Counted from the first letter of the stretch, positions 28,544 to 37,201 are shown. The stretch: 64,000 bases of DNA from Halopseudomonas xiamenensis (GCF_014219065.1 NZ_JACLGO010000006.1:1-64000); one strand, 5' to 3'. Numbers and translations: made by a program. Notes: generated by a model not told the origin, from the letters alone.

Positions 28544-28584
28544 GTGGTGGCTGTATCAGTTGCATCCGCTTGCATCGATACAGA

Positions 28585-28599
28585 GCAACGCCCATGCCA
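28585..28599 (-). promoter_or_regulatory. Sigma-54 (-24/-12) promoter of the fap operon
   Basis: On the minus strand TGGCA (28595-28599) and TTGC (28585-28588) have the obligatory spacing, reading TGGCATGGGCGTTGCT against the consensus TGGCAC-N5-TTGC(A/T). Transcription would begin near 28573, about 30 bp before fapA. It is the best sigma-54 promoter I saw in the window. Confidence 0.85.
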
Positions 28600-28606
28600 C
28601 AACAAA

Positions 28607-28619
28607 AAACACTTTGATT
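28607..28619 (-). promoter_or_regulatory. IHF-like site next to the fap promoter
   Basis: AATCAAAGTGTTT on the minus strand matches 12 of 13 positions of the IHF consensus WATCAANNNNTTR, in an AT-rich run between the -24 element and the upstream repeats. That is where DNA bending normally helps a sigma-54 activator. A second 12-of-13 match (plus strand, 28813-28825) lies between the two repeats. Confidence 0.5.
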
Positions 28620-28774
28620 TTCATTGCGTTAGGATAAAAACATGACTCAGCGGTACTGACGGTGTTTCAGACCTGTTACACCTGGCATGCTGGCTCCGAA
28701 CCGAGCCGGGCGCGCTACCCCACGGAACATCGGGGTTTGCTGGGGAAAGCCGAGGGAGGCCGGGGCCTGATCCC

Positions 28775-28790
28775 TGTCTCAGAAATGAGA
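28775..28790. promoter_or_regulatory. Proximal copy of a repeated enhancer-like element
   Basis: Contains TGTCTCAGAAATGA and forms the perfect palindrome TCTCA-GAAA-TGAGA (28777-28790). It lies about 190 bp upstream of the sigma-54 promoter; an identical 14-mer occurs 63 bp further upstream. The intergenic block 28544-28962 shows no gene. Confidence 0.6.
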
Positions 28791-28837
28791 ATGCACAGGG
28801 TGAGCACTGCAGAATCAATGACTTCGAGTGCTTGCAG

Positions 28838-28853
28838 TGTCTCAGAAATGATA
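28838..28853. promoter_or_regulatory. Distal copy of the enhancer-like element
   Basis: The same 14-mer TGTCTCAGAAATGA, with the second arm degenerated by one base (TGATA). The 63-bp distance equals six helical turns, placing both copies on one face of the DNA. Both are candidates for binding by the sigma-54 activator encoded at the far end of the operon. Confidence 0.6.
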
Positions 28854-28962
28854 AAAGGCGGAGAATACGCCCTGGAGAAGAGCCGGCAACCGGGGAAAAC
28901 GGGACGGGAACAAGTCAGACGTGACGCTGCACCGGCACCGCCGATGCAGCGGGTGAATCATG

Positions 28963-29658
28963 TCAGCCGCACTTGCTGTCGCCACAGGCCAGGCAGGTCA
29001 GGCAACCATCCATCTGTACCGCGGCCTTGGTGTGGCACTTGCCGCACAGCTGAGCGCCGGACGGATAGGTCTCGGTACTGTCATCACAATCGGCAGCGGC
29101 CTGGTTCGGCGCCGTGACGCTATTGAACTCGGCGCGCTTCTGCTCCAGGTAGGCGCGCTGGTGCTCATCCATCTCATTCTTGATCAGGCCGATATGCTTG
29201 AGATGGCGCTCCAGTACGTCACCGATTTCCGCCACCAGCGACGGCATCCAGCGGCCGCCACGCTTCATGTAGCCGCCCTTGGGGTCGAATACGCTGTTCA
29301 GCTCCTCGACCAGGAAGGTGCAGTCGCCACCCTTGCGGAACACCGCGGAAATGATCAGCGTCAGCGCCGAGATCCACTGGTAGTGCTCCATGTTCTTCGA
29401 GTTGATGAAGATCTCGAAGGGCCGGCGGATCTCATGATCGCTGCCGGGGTTGAGCACCACATCATTGATGGTGACGTAGATCGCGTGCTCGGAGGTCGGC
29501 GTCTTGATCTTGTAGGTCGAGCCTTCCAGATGTTCCGGGCGCTTGAGTTTTTCATGCATCTCGACATAGGTGGGTGCAGGAGCTTCCGGCGCCTTGGCCG
29601 GCTCGTCCGGCTTGACCACCGCATAGTCGACGATCTTGCTGTCTATCTTGAGTGCCAT
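28963..29658 (-). CDS. nrdJb: Class II ribonucleotide reductase, NrdJb subunit
   Basis: A 231-residue protein corresponding to the C-terminal part of B12-dependent ribonucleotide reductase (TSCPD-type domain: IYVTINDVVLNPGSDHEIRRPFEIFINSKNMEHYQWISALTLIISAVFRKGGD). The tail carries a dense cysteine cluster, LCGKCHTKAAVQMDGCLTCLACGDSKCG, with the redox-active or zinc cysteines. P. aeruginosa likewise splits NrdJ into NrdJa and NrdJb. ATGs at 29667 and 29664 are alternative starts. A 7-bp hairpin (29672-29691) lies just upstream, between the two nrdJ genes. Confidence 0.88.
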   Translation of the reverse strand: MALKIDSKIVDYAVVKPDEPAKAPEAPAPTYVEMHEKLKRPEHLEGSTYKIKTPTSEHAIYVTINDVVLNPGSDHEIRRPFEIFINSKNMEHYQWISALTLIISAVFRKGGDCTFLVEELNSVFDPKGGYMKRGGRWMPSLVAEIGDVLERHLKHIGLIKNEMDEHQRAYLEQKRAEFNSVTAPNQAAADCDDSTETYPSGAQLCGKCHTKAAVQMDGCLTCLACGDSKCG

Positions 29659-29720
29659 ATCCATCATCCTCGCCCCGCTGCATGGCGGGGCCGTGTCATT
29701 GTCTTCAGCCCGGTGCGTGC

Positions 29721-31874
29721 TCAGAACTTGCCGTAATAGCCTTCCTTAAGCGCATCGTACAGGTTGGCTGCGCTATGCGTTTCGCCGTCATACTCGATTT
29801 CATCACCGCCCCTGGCTTCGACAACGCTGCCGTCCGCCAGGGTGAAACGGTAGGTGGTATTGGCCAGGTCCTGTTCCTTCACCAGCACACCCTGGAATGC
29901 CTCGGGGTTGAAGCGGAAGGTAGTGCAACCTTTCAGTCCCTTGTGATAGGCATACAGGTAGATGTCCTTGAAGTCCTCGTAGGGATAGTCGGTCGGCACG
30001 TTGGCGGTCTTGGAGATCGACGAGTCGATCCACTTCTGCGCCGCGGCCTGCACATCCACATGCTGGGTCGGGGTGACGTCATCGGCGGCAATGAAGTAGT
30101 CCGGCAGGTTGCGCGACGCCGCTTCCATATCGGGCAATGCCTGCGGGTCGACGAACGCGCGGTAGGCGAGCAGCTCGAAGCTGAACACATCGACCTTTTC
30201 CTTGGACTTCTTGCCTTCGCGGATCACGTTGCGGAAGTAGTGATGGGCGAAGCTCGGTTCGATGCCATTGGAAGCGTTGTTGGCCAGCGACAGGGAAATG
30301 GTGCCGGTGGGTGCGATGGAGCTGTGATGGGTGAAGCGCGCACCCTTCTCCGCCAGCGCGGCAACCAGTTCGGCATCTTCCCCGGCGACCTGTTGCATAT
30401 AGCGACTGTACCGGGCCCAGAGCACCTTGCCCTTGACCTTCTGCCCCACTTTGAAGCCGTCTTTTTTCATTTCCGGGCGCTTGGCCAGCATCGCGCCGGT
30501 GATGGTGAACTCCTCCTCCATGATCGGCGCAGGCCCCTTTTCCTCAGCCAGTTGCAAACCGGTGCGCCAGCCCTGCAGGGCCATTTCCCGGGAGACCCGC
30601 TCGGTGAACTCCAGTGACTGCGCATCACCGTACTGCATGCGCAGCATGGTCATGGCCGAGCCCAGGCCGAGAAAGCCCATGCCATGGCGACGCTTGCGGA
30701 AGATCTCGTTGCGCTGCTGCTCCAGCGGCAGGCCGTTGATCTCAACCACGTTGTCGAGCATACGGGTGAAGATGTCCACCACCTTGCGATACTCGTCCCA
30801 GTCGAAACGGGCGTTATCGGTGAAGGGCTCGCGTACGAACAGCGTCAGGTTGATCGAGCCCAGCAGACAGGCACCATAGGGCGGTAGAGGCTGCTCGCCG
30901 CAGGGGTTGGTGGCGCGGATTTCCTCGCAGAACCAGTTGTTGTTCATCTGGTTGACCCGGTCGATGAGGATGAACCCCGGTTCGGCGAAGTCGTAGGTGG
31001 ACGTCATGATCATGTCCCAGATGCGCCGCGCCTTCATGGTACGGAATATACGACAGGCGACCAGCCCATCCTCGCGAGTGACATAACCTTCACTGCTCGG
31101 CCATTCGCGCCAGATCACCTGGCCGGCGTCGTTGACATCGATATTGTCCACCTCCGCCTCAGCCTGGCTCAGCGGAAACGCCAGTTTCCACTCGCTGTCG
31201 GACTCCACCGCGGCCATGAACTCCTCGGTGATCAACAGCGACAGGTTGAACTGGCGCAGGCGACCACCTTCGCGCTTGGCGCGGATGAAATCCGCCACAT
31301 CCGGATGGCCGATATCGAAGGTGGCCATCTGTGCGCCACGCCGGCCACCGGCCGAGGACACGGTGAAGCACATCTTGTCGTAGATATCCATGAACGACAG
31401 CGGGCCGGACGTATAGGCGCCAGCACCGGAGACATAGGCGCCGCGCGGACGCAGGGTGGAGAATTCGTAACCGATGCCGCAACCGGCCTTGAGCGTCAGC
31501 CCGGCCTCGTGCAGCTTGGCCAGGATATCGTCCATGGAGTCGCCAATGGTCGCCGATACCGTGCAATTGATGGTCGAGGTGGCGGGCTTGTGCTCCAGCG
31601 CGCCGGCATTGGAGGTGATACGCCCGGCCGGAATGGCACCATGGCGCAGGGCCCAGAGAAAGCGCTCGTACCAGGTTTCACGCAGCTCCGGGGCCTCGAC
31701 CTGCGCCAGCGCGCGGGCGACGCGCTGATAGGTCTCATCAACGGTCTGGTCGATGGCCACGCCATCCTTGGTCTTGAGTCGATATTTGCTGTCCCAGATA
31801 TCTTCCGAGGCAGGCTGCATGGGAATGTTGGTGACCACATCATGCAAACGCTGCACTTTGGCTGATTGACTCAT
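29721..31874 (-). CDS. nrdJa: B12-dependent (class II) ribonucleotide reductase, catalytic NrdJa subunit
   Basis: A 717-residue protein starting MSQSAKVQRLHDVV. It shows the class II reductase core: NCTVSATIGDSMDDILAKLHEAGLTLKAGCGIGYEFSTLRPRG, ATNPCGEQPLPPYGACLLGSINLT (active-site NPCGE), and APTGTISLSLANNASNGIEPSFAHHY. It reduces ribonucleotides using adenosylcobalamin and works without oxygen. The ATG at 31874 has AGGAG at ideal spacing; the ATG one codon upstream is also possible. nrdJb follows after 62 bp, completing the enzyme. Confidence 0.92.
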   Translation of the reverse strand: MSQSAKVQRLHDVVTNIPMQPASEDIWDSKYRLKTKDGVAIDQTVDETYQRVARALAQVEAPELRETWYERFLWALRHGAIPAGRITSNAGALEHKPATSTINCTVSATIGDSMDDILAKLHEAGLTLKAGCGIGYEFSTLRPRGAYVSGAGAYTSGPLSFMDIYDKMCFTVSSAGGRRGAQMATFDIGHPDVADFIRAKREGGRLRQFNLSLLITEEFMAAVESDSEWKLAFPLSQAEAEVDNIDVNDAGQVIWREWPSSEGYVTREDGLVACRIFRTMKARRIWDMIMTSTYDFAEPGFILIDRVNQMNNNWFCEEIRATNPCGEQPLPPYGACLLGSINLTLFVREPFTDNARFDWDEYRKVVDIFTRMLDNVVEINGLPLEQQRNEIFRKRRHGMGFLGLGSAMTMLRMQYGDAQSLEFTERVSREMALQGWRTGLQLAEEKGPAPIMEEEFTITGAMLAKRPEMKKDGFKVGQKVKGKVLWARYSRYMQQVAGEDAELVAALAEKGARFTHHSSIAPTGTISLSLANNASNGIEPSFAHHYFRNVIREGKKSKEKVDVFSFELLAYRAFVDPQALPDMEAASRNLPDYFIAADDVTPTQHVDVQAAAQKWIDSSISKTANVPTDYPYEDFKDIYLYAYHKGLKGCTTFRFNPEAFQGVLVKEQDLANTTYRFTLADGSVVEARGGDEIEYDGETHSAANLYDALKEGYYGKF

Positions 31875-31969
31875 CATCTTCTCCTGAAAGCGTGCTTCCG
31901 CGCCGGAGCTGCCGATGGTCAAGCCCATCTACCCCGTCAGGGAATCACTACCTGTTGTGCGTGGAGATG

Positions 31970-31998
31970 ATGCTATGCCCATATATGGTAAATATCAA
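31970..31998 (-). promoter_or_regulatory. nrdJ promoter with an NrdR-like box in its spacer
   Basis: TTGATA (31993-31998), a 17-bp spacer and TAGCAT (31970-31975) on the minus strand. The spacer contains the perfect palindrome CCATATATGG (31979-31988), matching the core of the NrdR box (C-w-ATATAT-w-G) except at the two w positions. A repressor there would block the promoter directly. A convincing second box at the usual three-turn distance is missing. Confidence 0.5.
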
Positions 31999-32058
31999 CC
32001 GCGCAGACTGTATTGTCTTGCGTCTGCGACATCTTGCCTCTCGCCGCTCCTGGCACCG

Positions 32059-32649
32059 TCAGGCTCCAGCGTCCAGGCCATCTATCGGGAAGAACATGCC
32101 GGCGCTCCAGACACCGGTACGCTGCACCCCATCGACTTCCTGCTCGATGGCCAGATCAGCCAACTGATAGAACACATTGCGATGAATCAGCGCCTGCAGG
32201 TTGGTGCGCAGCAGCACATAGGGTGAAGGCTGCCGAGTCTGCGCATCCACCTCGACCCTGATCGGATGTTCCTCGCCCGCCACGACCCGGTGTTCGAGAC
32301 TGGTGAAGAAGGCCAGTCGCTGCTCCTTCCCCTGCCCCTCCACCTCCAGGCGCACCGCGACAAAGGGCACATCGTCGACTTTAATGGCCCAGCGCTCGAC
32401 CGGCGTCACCAGGTAGTAGCGACCATCCTCGTCCAGCCGCAGGATGCCGGAGAACAGCTGTGCCAGCGCCTTGCGGGTAATCGGCCCACCCTGGTAGTAC
32501 CAGGTGCCGTCGCGGGCGATATGCATGTCCAGCTCACCGCTGAACGGCGGCTGCCACAGGTGCACCGGGGCTGGCTCACGGGCATCCCCGCTGGCCGATT
32601 GCGGAAGGCTTTGCAGCAGCGATTGCGCTGGTGGTTGTCGATTGTCCAT
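32059..32649 (-). CDS. DUF1285 family protein
   Basis: A 196-residue cytoplasmic protein with the DUF1285 core (DMHIARDGTWYYQGGPITRKALAQLFSGILRLDEDGRYYLVTPVERWAIKVDDVPFVA). The family is common in Pseudomonas and other proteobacteria, with a known fold but no established function. It is preceded by the DUF4823 lipoprotein gene after 14 bp, suggesting one transcript with the radical SAM gene upstream. Confidence 0.85.
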   Translation of the reverse strand: MDNRQPPAQSLLQSLPQSASGDAREPAPVHLWQPPFSGELDMHIARDGTWYYQGGPITRKALAQLFSGILRLDEDGRYYLVTPVERWAIKVDDVPFVAVRLEVEGQGKEQRLAFFTSLEHRVVAGEEHPIRVEVDAQTRQPSPYVLLRTNLQALIHRNVFYQLADLAIEQEVDGVQRTGVWSAGMFFPIDGLDAGA

Positions 32650-32663
32650 GAAATTCTCCGTAC

Positions 32664-33275
32664 TCAGGGCCTGCCCAACAGTTGACGGGTATAGTCCTGC
32701 ATCGGTTCCCGCAGCAGATCCTCCGGGCGCGACTTGTAGAAGGCCAGGAAGCCGGTGCGACTCTCGATGGTGACGAAGTCGATGACCCGCTCGGTGGCAG
32801 CCTCCATCAGCAGCAACTGCAGTACCACGCGGTCCCGCCCGACATGCCCGTCCTGGGCGGTCTGCTCGCCCTGTTGCGGGCCGGCGCTGCTCTGCGCGCT
32901 GGCGAAGCGGGTATACAGCAGATAATCCAGCCCCTGTTCGCGGGTGCGGGTCAACGCCTGATCCAAGCCCAGCGGCTGCTCGGCCCGCTGCACCATGGGA
33001 AACACCTGTACCGCTGCGGCGAAGGCTTCTTCGGCGAGGATGTTCGGCCTGGCATAGGTGTGTCCGACCGGGACGAAGTGGCTCTGGGCGATATACAGGT
33101 GCGAGTCGGCCTGCAACCGCCAGTTGCCACTGCGCTTGATCCGGTAGTTGTCCAGCAACCCGGCGTCGCTCAGGTAGTAGCGCCCCTCGTCACGCATCTG
33201 CGATGGGGTGCAGGCACTGAGCAGCAGCAATGCCAGCATCGTCATCAGCCCGGGAATCATTGCGGTCAGCTTCAT
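32664..33275 (-). CDS. DUF4823 family lipoprotein
   Basis: A 203-residue protein with a lipoprotein signal peptide ending LLLLSAC (lipobox), followed by the DUF4823 domain (HLYIAQSHFVPVGHTYARPNILAEEAFAAAVQVFPMVQRAEQPLGLDQAL). It should be anchored in the envelope. The start at 33275 overlaps the radical SAM stop as ATGA (33272-33275), which decides it against the upstream in-frame ATG. Function unknown. Confidence 0.8.
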   Translation of the reverse strand: MKLTAMIPGLMTMLALLLLSACTPSQMRDEGRYYLSDAGLLDNYRIKRSGNWRLQADSHLYIAQSHFVPVGHTYARPNILAEEAFAAAVQVFPMVQRAEQPLGLDQALTRTREQGLDYLLYTRFASAQSSAGPQQGEQTAQDGHVGRDRVVLQLLLMEAATERVIDFVTIESRTGFLAFYKSRPEDLLREPMQDYTRQLLGRP

Positions 33276-34171
33276 AGTCCACGCATCCATTCCGGGCGCA
33301 GCCCGGCTTGCTCGGGTTGTTCGATGGCCTCGCGGACCTGCGCCAGCAGGCGTGGCTTGTCAGCGCCCAGGACGCCCTTGAGCACCAGATAATTGGACGC
33401 GTGATCGCTGCGAAACACCGTATTGTCCAGCTCCAGCGCCGAAAGCAGCTGCTCTGTCTCGCGAAACAGACCGGCCTGATCCAGCGGCTGGAAGTCCGTA
33501 AAGCGTGCCTGGTAACGCTCCAGGCCATGGGGAAAGCTGACCACCAGGGTGGACAGGTAATCGGGCTGGGTCAGGTTCATCAGCCTTGCCGAATTCGCCG
33601 CATGCTGCTCGGACAGGGAATGCCCGCCCAGGCCGTTGAGAATCATCACCGAGGTCTGCAACCCAGCCTCCCTGGCCTTGAGCAATGCCTCGGCCGTGGA
33701 ATCGAAGGTCTCCCCCTTGTTCACCCGCTGCAGTACCTGGTCGTCGCCCGATTCGGCGCCGACATACAGCATTCGCAGTCCCGCCTCGCGCAGCTGCCGC
33801 AGATCATCCACCGACTTGCGCCGCAGGTTGCGCGGCAGGCAGTAGGAGGTGACCCGCTGCACCTCGGGCATATGCTCGCGTATCGCTTCCAGGATACGCA
33901 ACAGGCGGTGGGTCGGCAGCACCATGGCATCGCCATCGGCGAGAAACACCCGCTGCACAATCAGTTGCTCCCCGCTGCGACGGATCTCCTCGAGCACCTG
34001 CTGCTCGTCCCGTGCCCGAAACTTCTTCTGCGGTGCGGTATACATGTCGCAGAAGGTGCACTGGTTCCACGAACAACCGTTGGTCACCGGCAGAATCAGC
34101 GAATGCGCCTCGCTCGGTGGCCGGAACACCGGTTCGATGTAGTCGATGGGAAAGCTGGCCAGGGCTGACAT
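33272..34171 (-). CDS. Radical SAM protein
   Basis: A 299-residue radical SAM enzyme. The iron-sulfur cluster motif is CSWNQCTFC, i.e. Cx4Cx2C instead of the common Cx3Cx2C, within NGCSWNQCTFCDMYTAPQKKFR. A SAM-binding GGE-like segment and the barrel strands follow (RMLYVGAESGDDQVLQRVNKGE). The ATG at 34171 has GGAG at good spacing. It is coupled to the DUF4823 lipoprotein gene. The reaction is unknown. Confidence 0.82.
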   Translation of the reverse strand: MSALASFPIDYIEPVFRPPSEAHSLILPVTNGCSWNQCTFCDMYTAPQKKFRARDEQQVLEEIRRSGEQLIVQRVFLADGDAMVLPTHRLLRILEAIREHMPEVQRVTSYCLPRNLRRKSVDDLRQLREAGLRMLYVGAESGDDQVLQRVNKGETFDSTAEALLKAREAGLQTSVMILNGLGGHSLSEQHAANSARLMNLTQPDYLSTLVVSFPHGLERYQARFTDFQPLDQAGLFRETEQLLSALELDNTVFRSDHASNYLVLKGVLGADKPRLLAQVREAIEQPEQAGLRPEWMRGL

Positions 34172-34361
34172 GAATCGCTCCATATGAAAGTCCGGCATGC
34201 AGTTTACCGGATAGCCAGGGCAAGGTGCTCGCCTGCATTGCGCCCTGCCCCTCATCACCCGTATGGGTTTAGCGCGTGCCGGGCAATTCTTTTAAGGTTT
34301 GCCTACCAACACAAGGCACTTTGCCAGTGCCGTCGGCTGGATCATCATACGGATAATAACA

Positions 34362-36068
34362 ATGCAGAAAAGCCCCATTACCTCCCAGCGTTTCGTGCTC
34401 TCGTCACTTGCCACCCTGGTTCTGGCCGTCAGCCTCAGTGGCTGCCTGTCAGGTGGTGGCGGGAGTAGTTCTTCTACTTCAGAGCCACAAACACCCGCGG
34501 ATCCGTTACAGATCGATACCGCTACCGGGGAGTTTCGAGGCATAGAACTGAACGGTCTGAGAGTCTTCCGGGGAATTCCTTATGCCGAGCCACCGGTAGG
34601 AAATCTGCGCTTGGCACCTACGGTAGCCGCAGTAAAACTCGAGGGTGTTCAGCAACTGAGTGAGGCGTTTTCCAGCGAATGTCCACAGACCAATGTAACC
34701 ACTGGCGCCGTCACCGGTAACGAAGATTGCCTGTACCTGAATGTCTACGCTCCGGCTGAGGGCGAAGATCTGCCAGTCATGGTCTGGGTGCATGGCGGCG
34801 CCTTCATACTGGGAAATGGCGGCGGTGAATATGACCCTACCCGTCTGGTAGAGCAAGGCGTGATTGTCGTTACGCTCAACTATCGCCTGGGCCTTCTGGG
34901 TTTCATGGCACACCCGGGACTGGAGCACGACGGTGGCAACTTCGGTTTGATGGACCAACAGCAGGCGTTACGCTGGGTGAAGAACAACATCGCCGGTTTT
35001 GGCGGCAATCCTGACAATGTCACGCTGTTCGGCGAGTCGGCAGGTGGTCACAGCGTGCTCAGCCATATAGTGTCGCCCCGTGCCCAGGAAGAGAAACTCT
35101 TCAACAAGGCCATCATCCAGAGTGGCTCCTACGCCTCAGGTCAAATGCCCAAGGCGTACGCGCATCCGGCTGCATCCGCATTGCTGTCCACGCCCTGTGC
35201 AGATTTCGACTCAGTCCGTGAGTGCGTCAATGAGCTCAGCGTGGAGCAAATTCTCGCCATTCAGGGCGGAGAACAGTCCGTACCCACGGTAGACCCGGCT
35301 GGTGATCTGCTTCCGGTGTCGATTGCCGAGGCACTAAGTGCCGGTGAGTTCGATTCCGAGCTGAGCATCATGATTGGCAGCAATCAGGATGAAGGCACTC
35401 TCTTCGTCGCCCTCGATGAGTTAGGCGGAGGCATGGTGCCGCTGGAGGCTGGCGGTGAAACCGAATATCGAGCCCGTGTGCAAGCACTGCTGGCTCCCTT
35501 CGGTATCAACGGTGACGCTGTCGCCACTCACTACCTTAGCGAATTCGCTGGGCAGTCAAGCCCACTGTCCCTGGCCCTCTCGGCCATCTGGACCGACTAT
35601 ATGTTCGCCTGCAGCAGCCGTCTGCATGCTGGACTGTTTTCGCGACAGGGTGTGGATACCTACAATTACTGGTTCACTGACGAGAATGCCCCATGGACCA
35701 TGGTGCCGCCGCAAATCCCTACCCCAGTAGGCAATATCCCGATCAGCTTCCCATTCGGTGCCACCCACGCCGGTGAAATTCCCTACATCCTGTATTCGGC
35801 GGACACCATGCGCCAGCGCTATGCCGGCTCGGAGGAAGATGTCGATCGCCTGGCCGGATACATGGTGGAATACTGGACTAATTTCGCCAAGCACGGCGAT
35901 CCGAATGCCACAGACGGAGCTAGCCCCAGTTGGCCCACGTTCTCTACAGCAAGCCAGGCCCTGCGTCTCGATCTGCCGCAACCGCAAACCGAGCCTGCTA
36001 CGGCCTTCAATGACTATCACCGCTGTGCCTACTGGGCAAACCCAACACTCAACCCACCGCTACTGTGA
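34362..36068 (+). CDS. Type-B carboxylesterase lipoprotein
   Basis: A 568-residue enzyme with a lipoprotein signal (SLSGC, Cys28), a Gly/Ser-rich tether (29-40) and a full carboxylesterase type B domain. The nucleophile is Ser226 in FGESAGGHS; the acid is the Glu in GSNQDEGTLF and the histidine lies in THAGEIPYIL, both at family positions. EDCLYLNVY and VWVHGGAF are the usual signatures, the latter forming the oxyanion hole. It is expected to be attached to a membrane with its domain facing the periplasm or outside. Substrate unknown; esters of carboxylic acids are likely. An upstream ATG (34299) would destroy the signal peptide. Confidence 0.9.
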   Translation: MQKSPITSQRFVLSSLATLVLAVSLSGCLSGGGGSSSSTSEPQTPADPLQIDTATGEFRGIELNGLRVFRGIPYAEPPVGNLRLAPTVAAVKLEGVQQLSEAFSSECPQTNVTTGAVTGNEDCLYLNVYAPAEGEDLPVMVWVHGGAFILGNGGGEYDPTRLVEQGVIVVTLNYRLGLLGFMAHPGLEHDGGNFGLMDQQQALRWVKNNIAGFGGNPDNVTLFGESAGGHSVLSHIVSPRAQEEKLFNKAIIQSGSYASGQMPKAYAHPAASALLSTPCADFDSVRECVNELSVEQILAIQGGEQSVPTVDPAGDLLPVSIAEALSAGEFDSELSIMIGSNQDEGTLFVALDELGGGMVPLEAGGETEYRARVQALLAPFGINGDAVATHYLSEFAGQSSPLSLALSAIWTDYMFACSSRLHAGLFSRQGVDTYNYWFTDENAPWTMVPPQIPTPVGNIPISFPFGATHAGEIPYILYSADTMRQRYAGSEEDVDRLAGYMVEYWTNFAKHGDPNATDGASPSWPTFSTASQALRLDLPQPQTEPATAFNDYHRCAYWANPTLNPPLL

Positions 36069-36077
36069 TACCCAACC

Positions 36078-36105
36078 AACGGCGCCGGAACATACCGGCG
36101 CCGTT
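36078..36105. terminator. Bidirectional hairpin between convergent genes
   Basis: Perfect inverted repeat with 11-bp arms (36078-36088 and 36095-36105) around a six-base loop, between the stops of the carboxylesterase and the amidohydrolase. The T run is weak on both sides, but the stem is very stable. Confidence 0.7.
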
Positions 36106-36116
36106 AGCGGGGCACT

Positions 36117-37136
36117 TCAATCAGCTTCCGCCACTTTCTGCTTCGGCAATATCGCCAGAAAATTGCTGCTTGCTACCTTGTGCGCTACCGCTTCCGGCAA
36201 GGCATCGAGGAACACATCGAAGCTGCGCATCTGCTCACCGAGATTCCTGAAGCGCCCCACCACGTCCGAGCCGATCATGAAACGATCGGGGAAGCGTTCG
36301 ACCAGTTGCAGCCACTGCGGGTCCGGCTGGCCCTGCGCATCCAGCAGGTAGGGTTCGCGCATGGTCCAGGACAGGTCGATATACAGGTTCGGATACAACC
36401 CCAGCATCCGCTCGACCTCGGTAAACAGGAACTCCAGCTTCTCCTGGTGGCGGTGAATCTCCATGCTGGTACCGGCATGCGCCCAGATGAAACGCACCTG
36501 CGGATGGTCGCGCAGCGACTCCTCCAGCTCCGGCAGGTACAGCGGATTGCGCTCGCGCTTGGAGGTGATGTTGCTGTGGATCAGCACCGGCAGGTCATGC
36601 TCGGCGGCCAGGAAGTAGATATGGTCCATGGCCTCGCTGTTGGCCCTGGGCGTATCGCCGGCGGTCAGTGCGGTCAGGTCGTCGTGGCGGGTAAACACCT
36701 CGCCGATGCCCTGCCACATGCCCGGATACATCTCCAGCATGCGGCGTAGATGCTCATCGGCATTCTTGTCATTGGGGTTGAAGCCGGACAGAAATGGATG
36801 AAAGCGCTTGCGCTGTTCTGGATCGAGCTGTTCCAGGGCGTGCGCGACTATATTGTCGGTGGCGCTGAACCAGTACACACTGGCGTCGTCGCCAGCATAG
36901 TAGCGCGGTCGCCGCGGCTCGTTCTCATGCCACTTCTTGGCTACCGGCACGCCACTGATCATCACGTGCTCGATGGAATGCGCATCCATCTGTTCCAGCA
37001 GCGCGGCCATGCCATCGGTTTCCTGGAAGAAATCGACGTAGTGCAGGTGCATGTCGGTATAGCTGTAGTCGCGTGCCTGGACCGTCAGCGCGCACAGCGC
37101 AGCGACGATGCCCAGGACTGAACGGATTGTCTGCAA
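36117..37136 (-). CDS. Exported amidohydrolase-family (amidohydrolase 2 type) protein
   Basis: A TIM-barrel metal-dependent hydrolase of about 339 residues. DMHLHYVDF gives the N-terminal HxH; later metal or catalytic positions are DLPVLIHSN, FIWAHAGTS and FMIGSDVVG. Members hydrolyse or decarboxylate small aromatic or lactone substrates; the reaction is unknown here. The best start is TTG at 37136 with AGGAG upstream, giving a signal peptide (QTIRSVLGIVAALCALTVQA); the ATG at 37193 has no site and would spoil it. The TetR gene is upstream on the same strand and may control it. Confidence 0.78.
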   Translation of the reverse strand: MQTIRSVLGIVAALCALTVQARDYSYTDMHLHYVDFFQETDGMAALLEQMDAHSIEHVMISGVPVAKKWHENEPRRPRYYAGDDASVYWFSATDNIVAHALEQLDPEQRKRFHPFLSGFNPNDKNADEHLRRMLEMYPGMWQGIGEVFTRHDDLTALTAGDTPRANSEAMDHIYFLAAEHDLPVLIHSNITSKRERNPLYLPELEESLRDHPQVRFIWAHAGTSMEIHRHQEKLEFLFTEVERMLGLYPNLYIDLSWTMREPYLLDAQGQPDPQWLQLVERFPDRFMIGSDVVGRFRNLGEQMRSFDVFLDALPEAVAHKVASSNFLAILPKQKVAEAD

Positions 37137-37201
37137 GATGGGGCAACTCCTGTGTGGATCGGTCGCCCCGGTAGACCTGACGGCGACCGGCAAAGTTCAG
37201 C

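Noticed and set aside
31880-32058. A possible cobalamin riboswitch before nrdJa
   Set aside because: The leader is too short and lacks the conserved B12-box pattern; only a promoter and a palindrome are seen.
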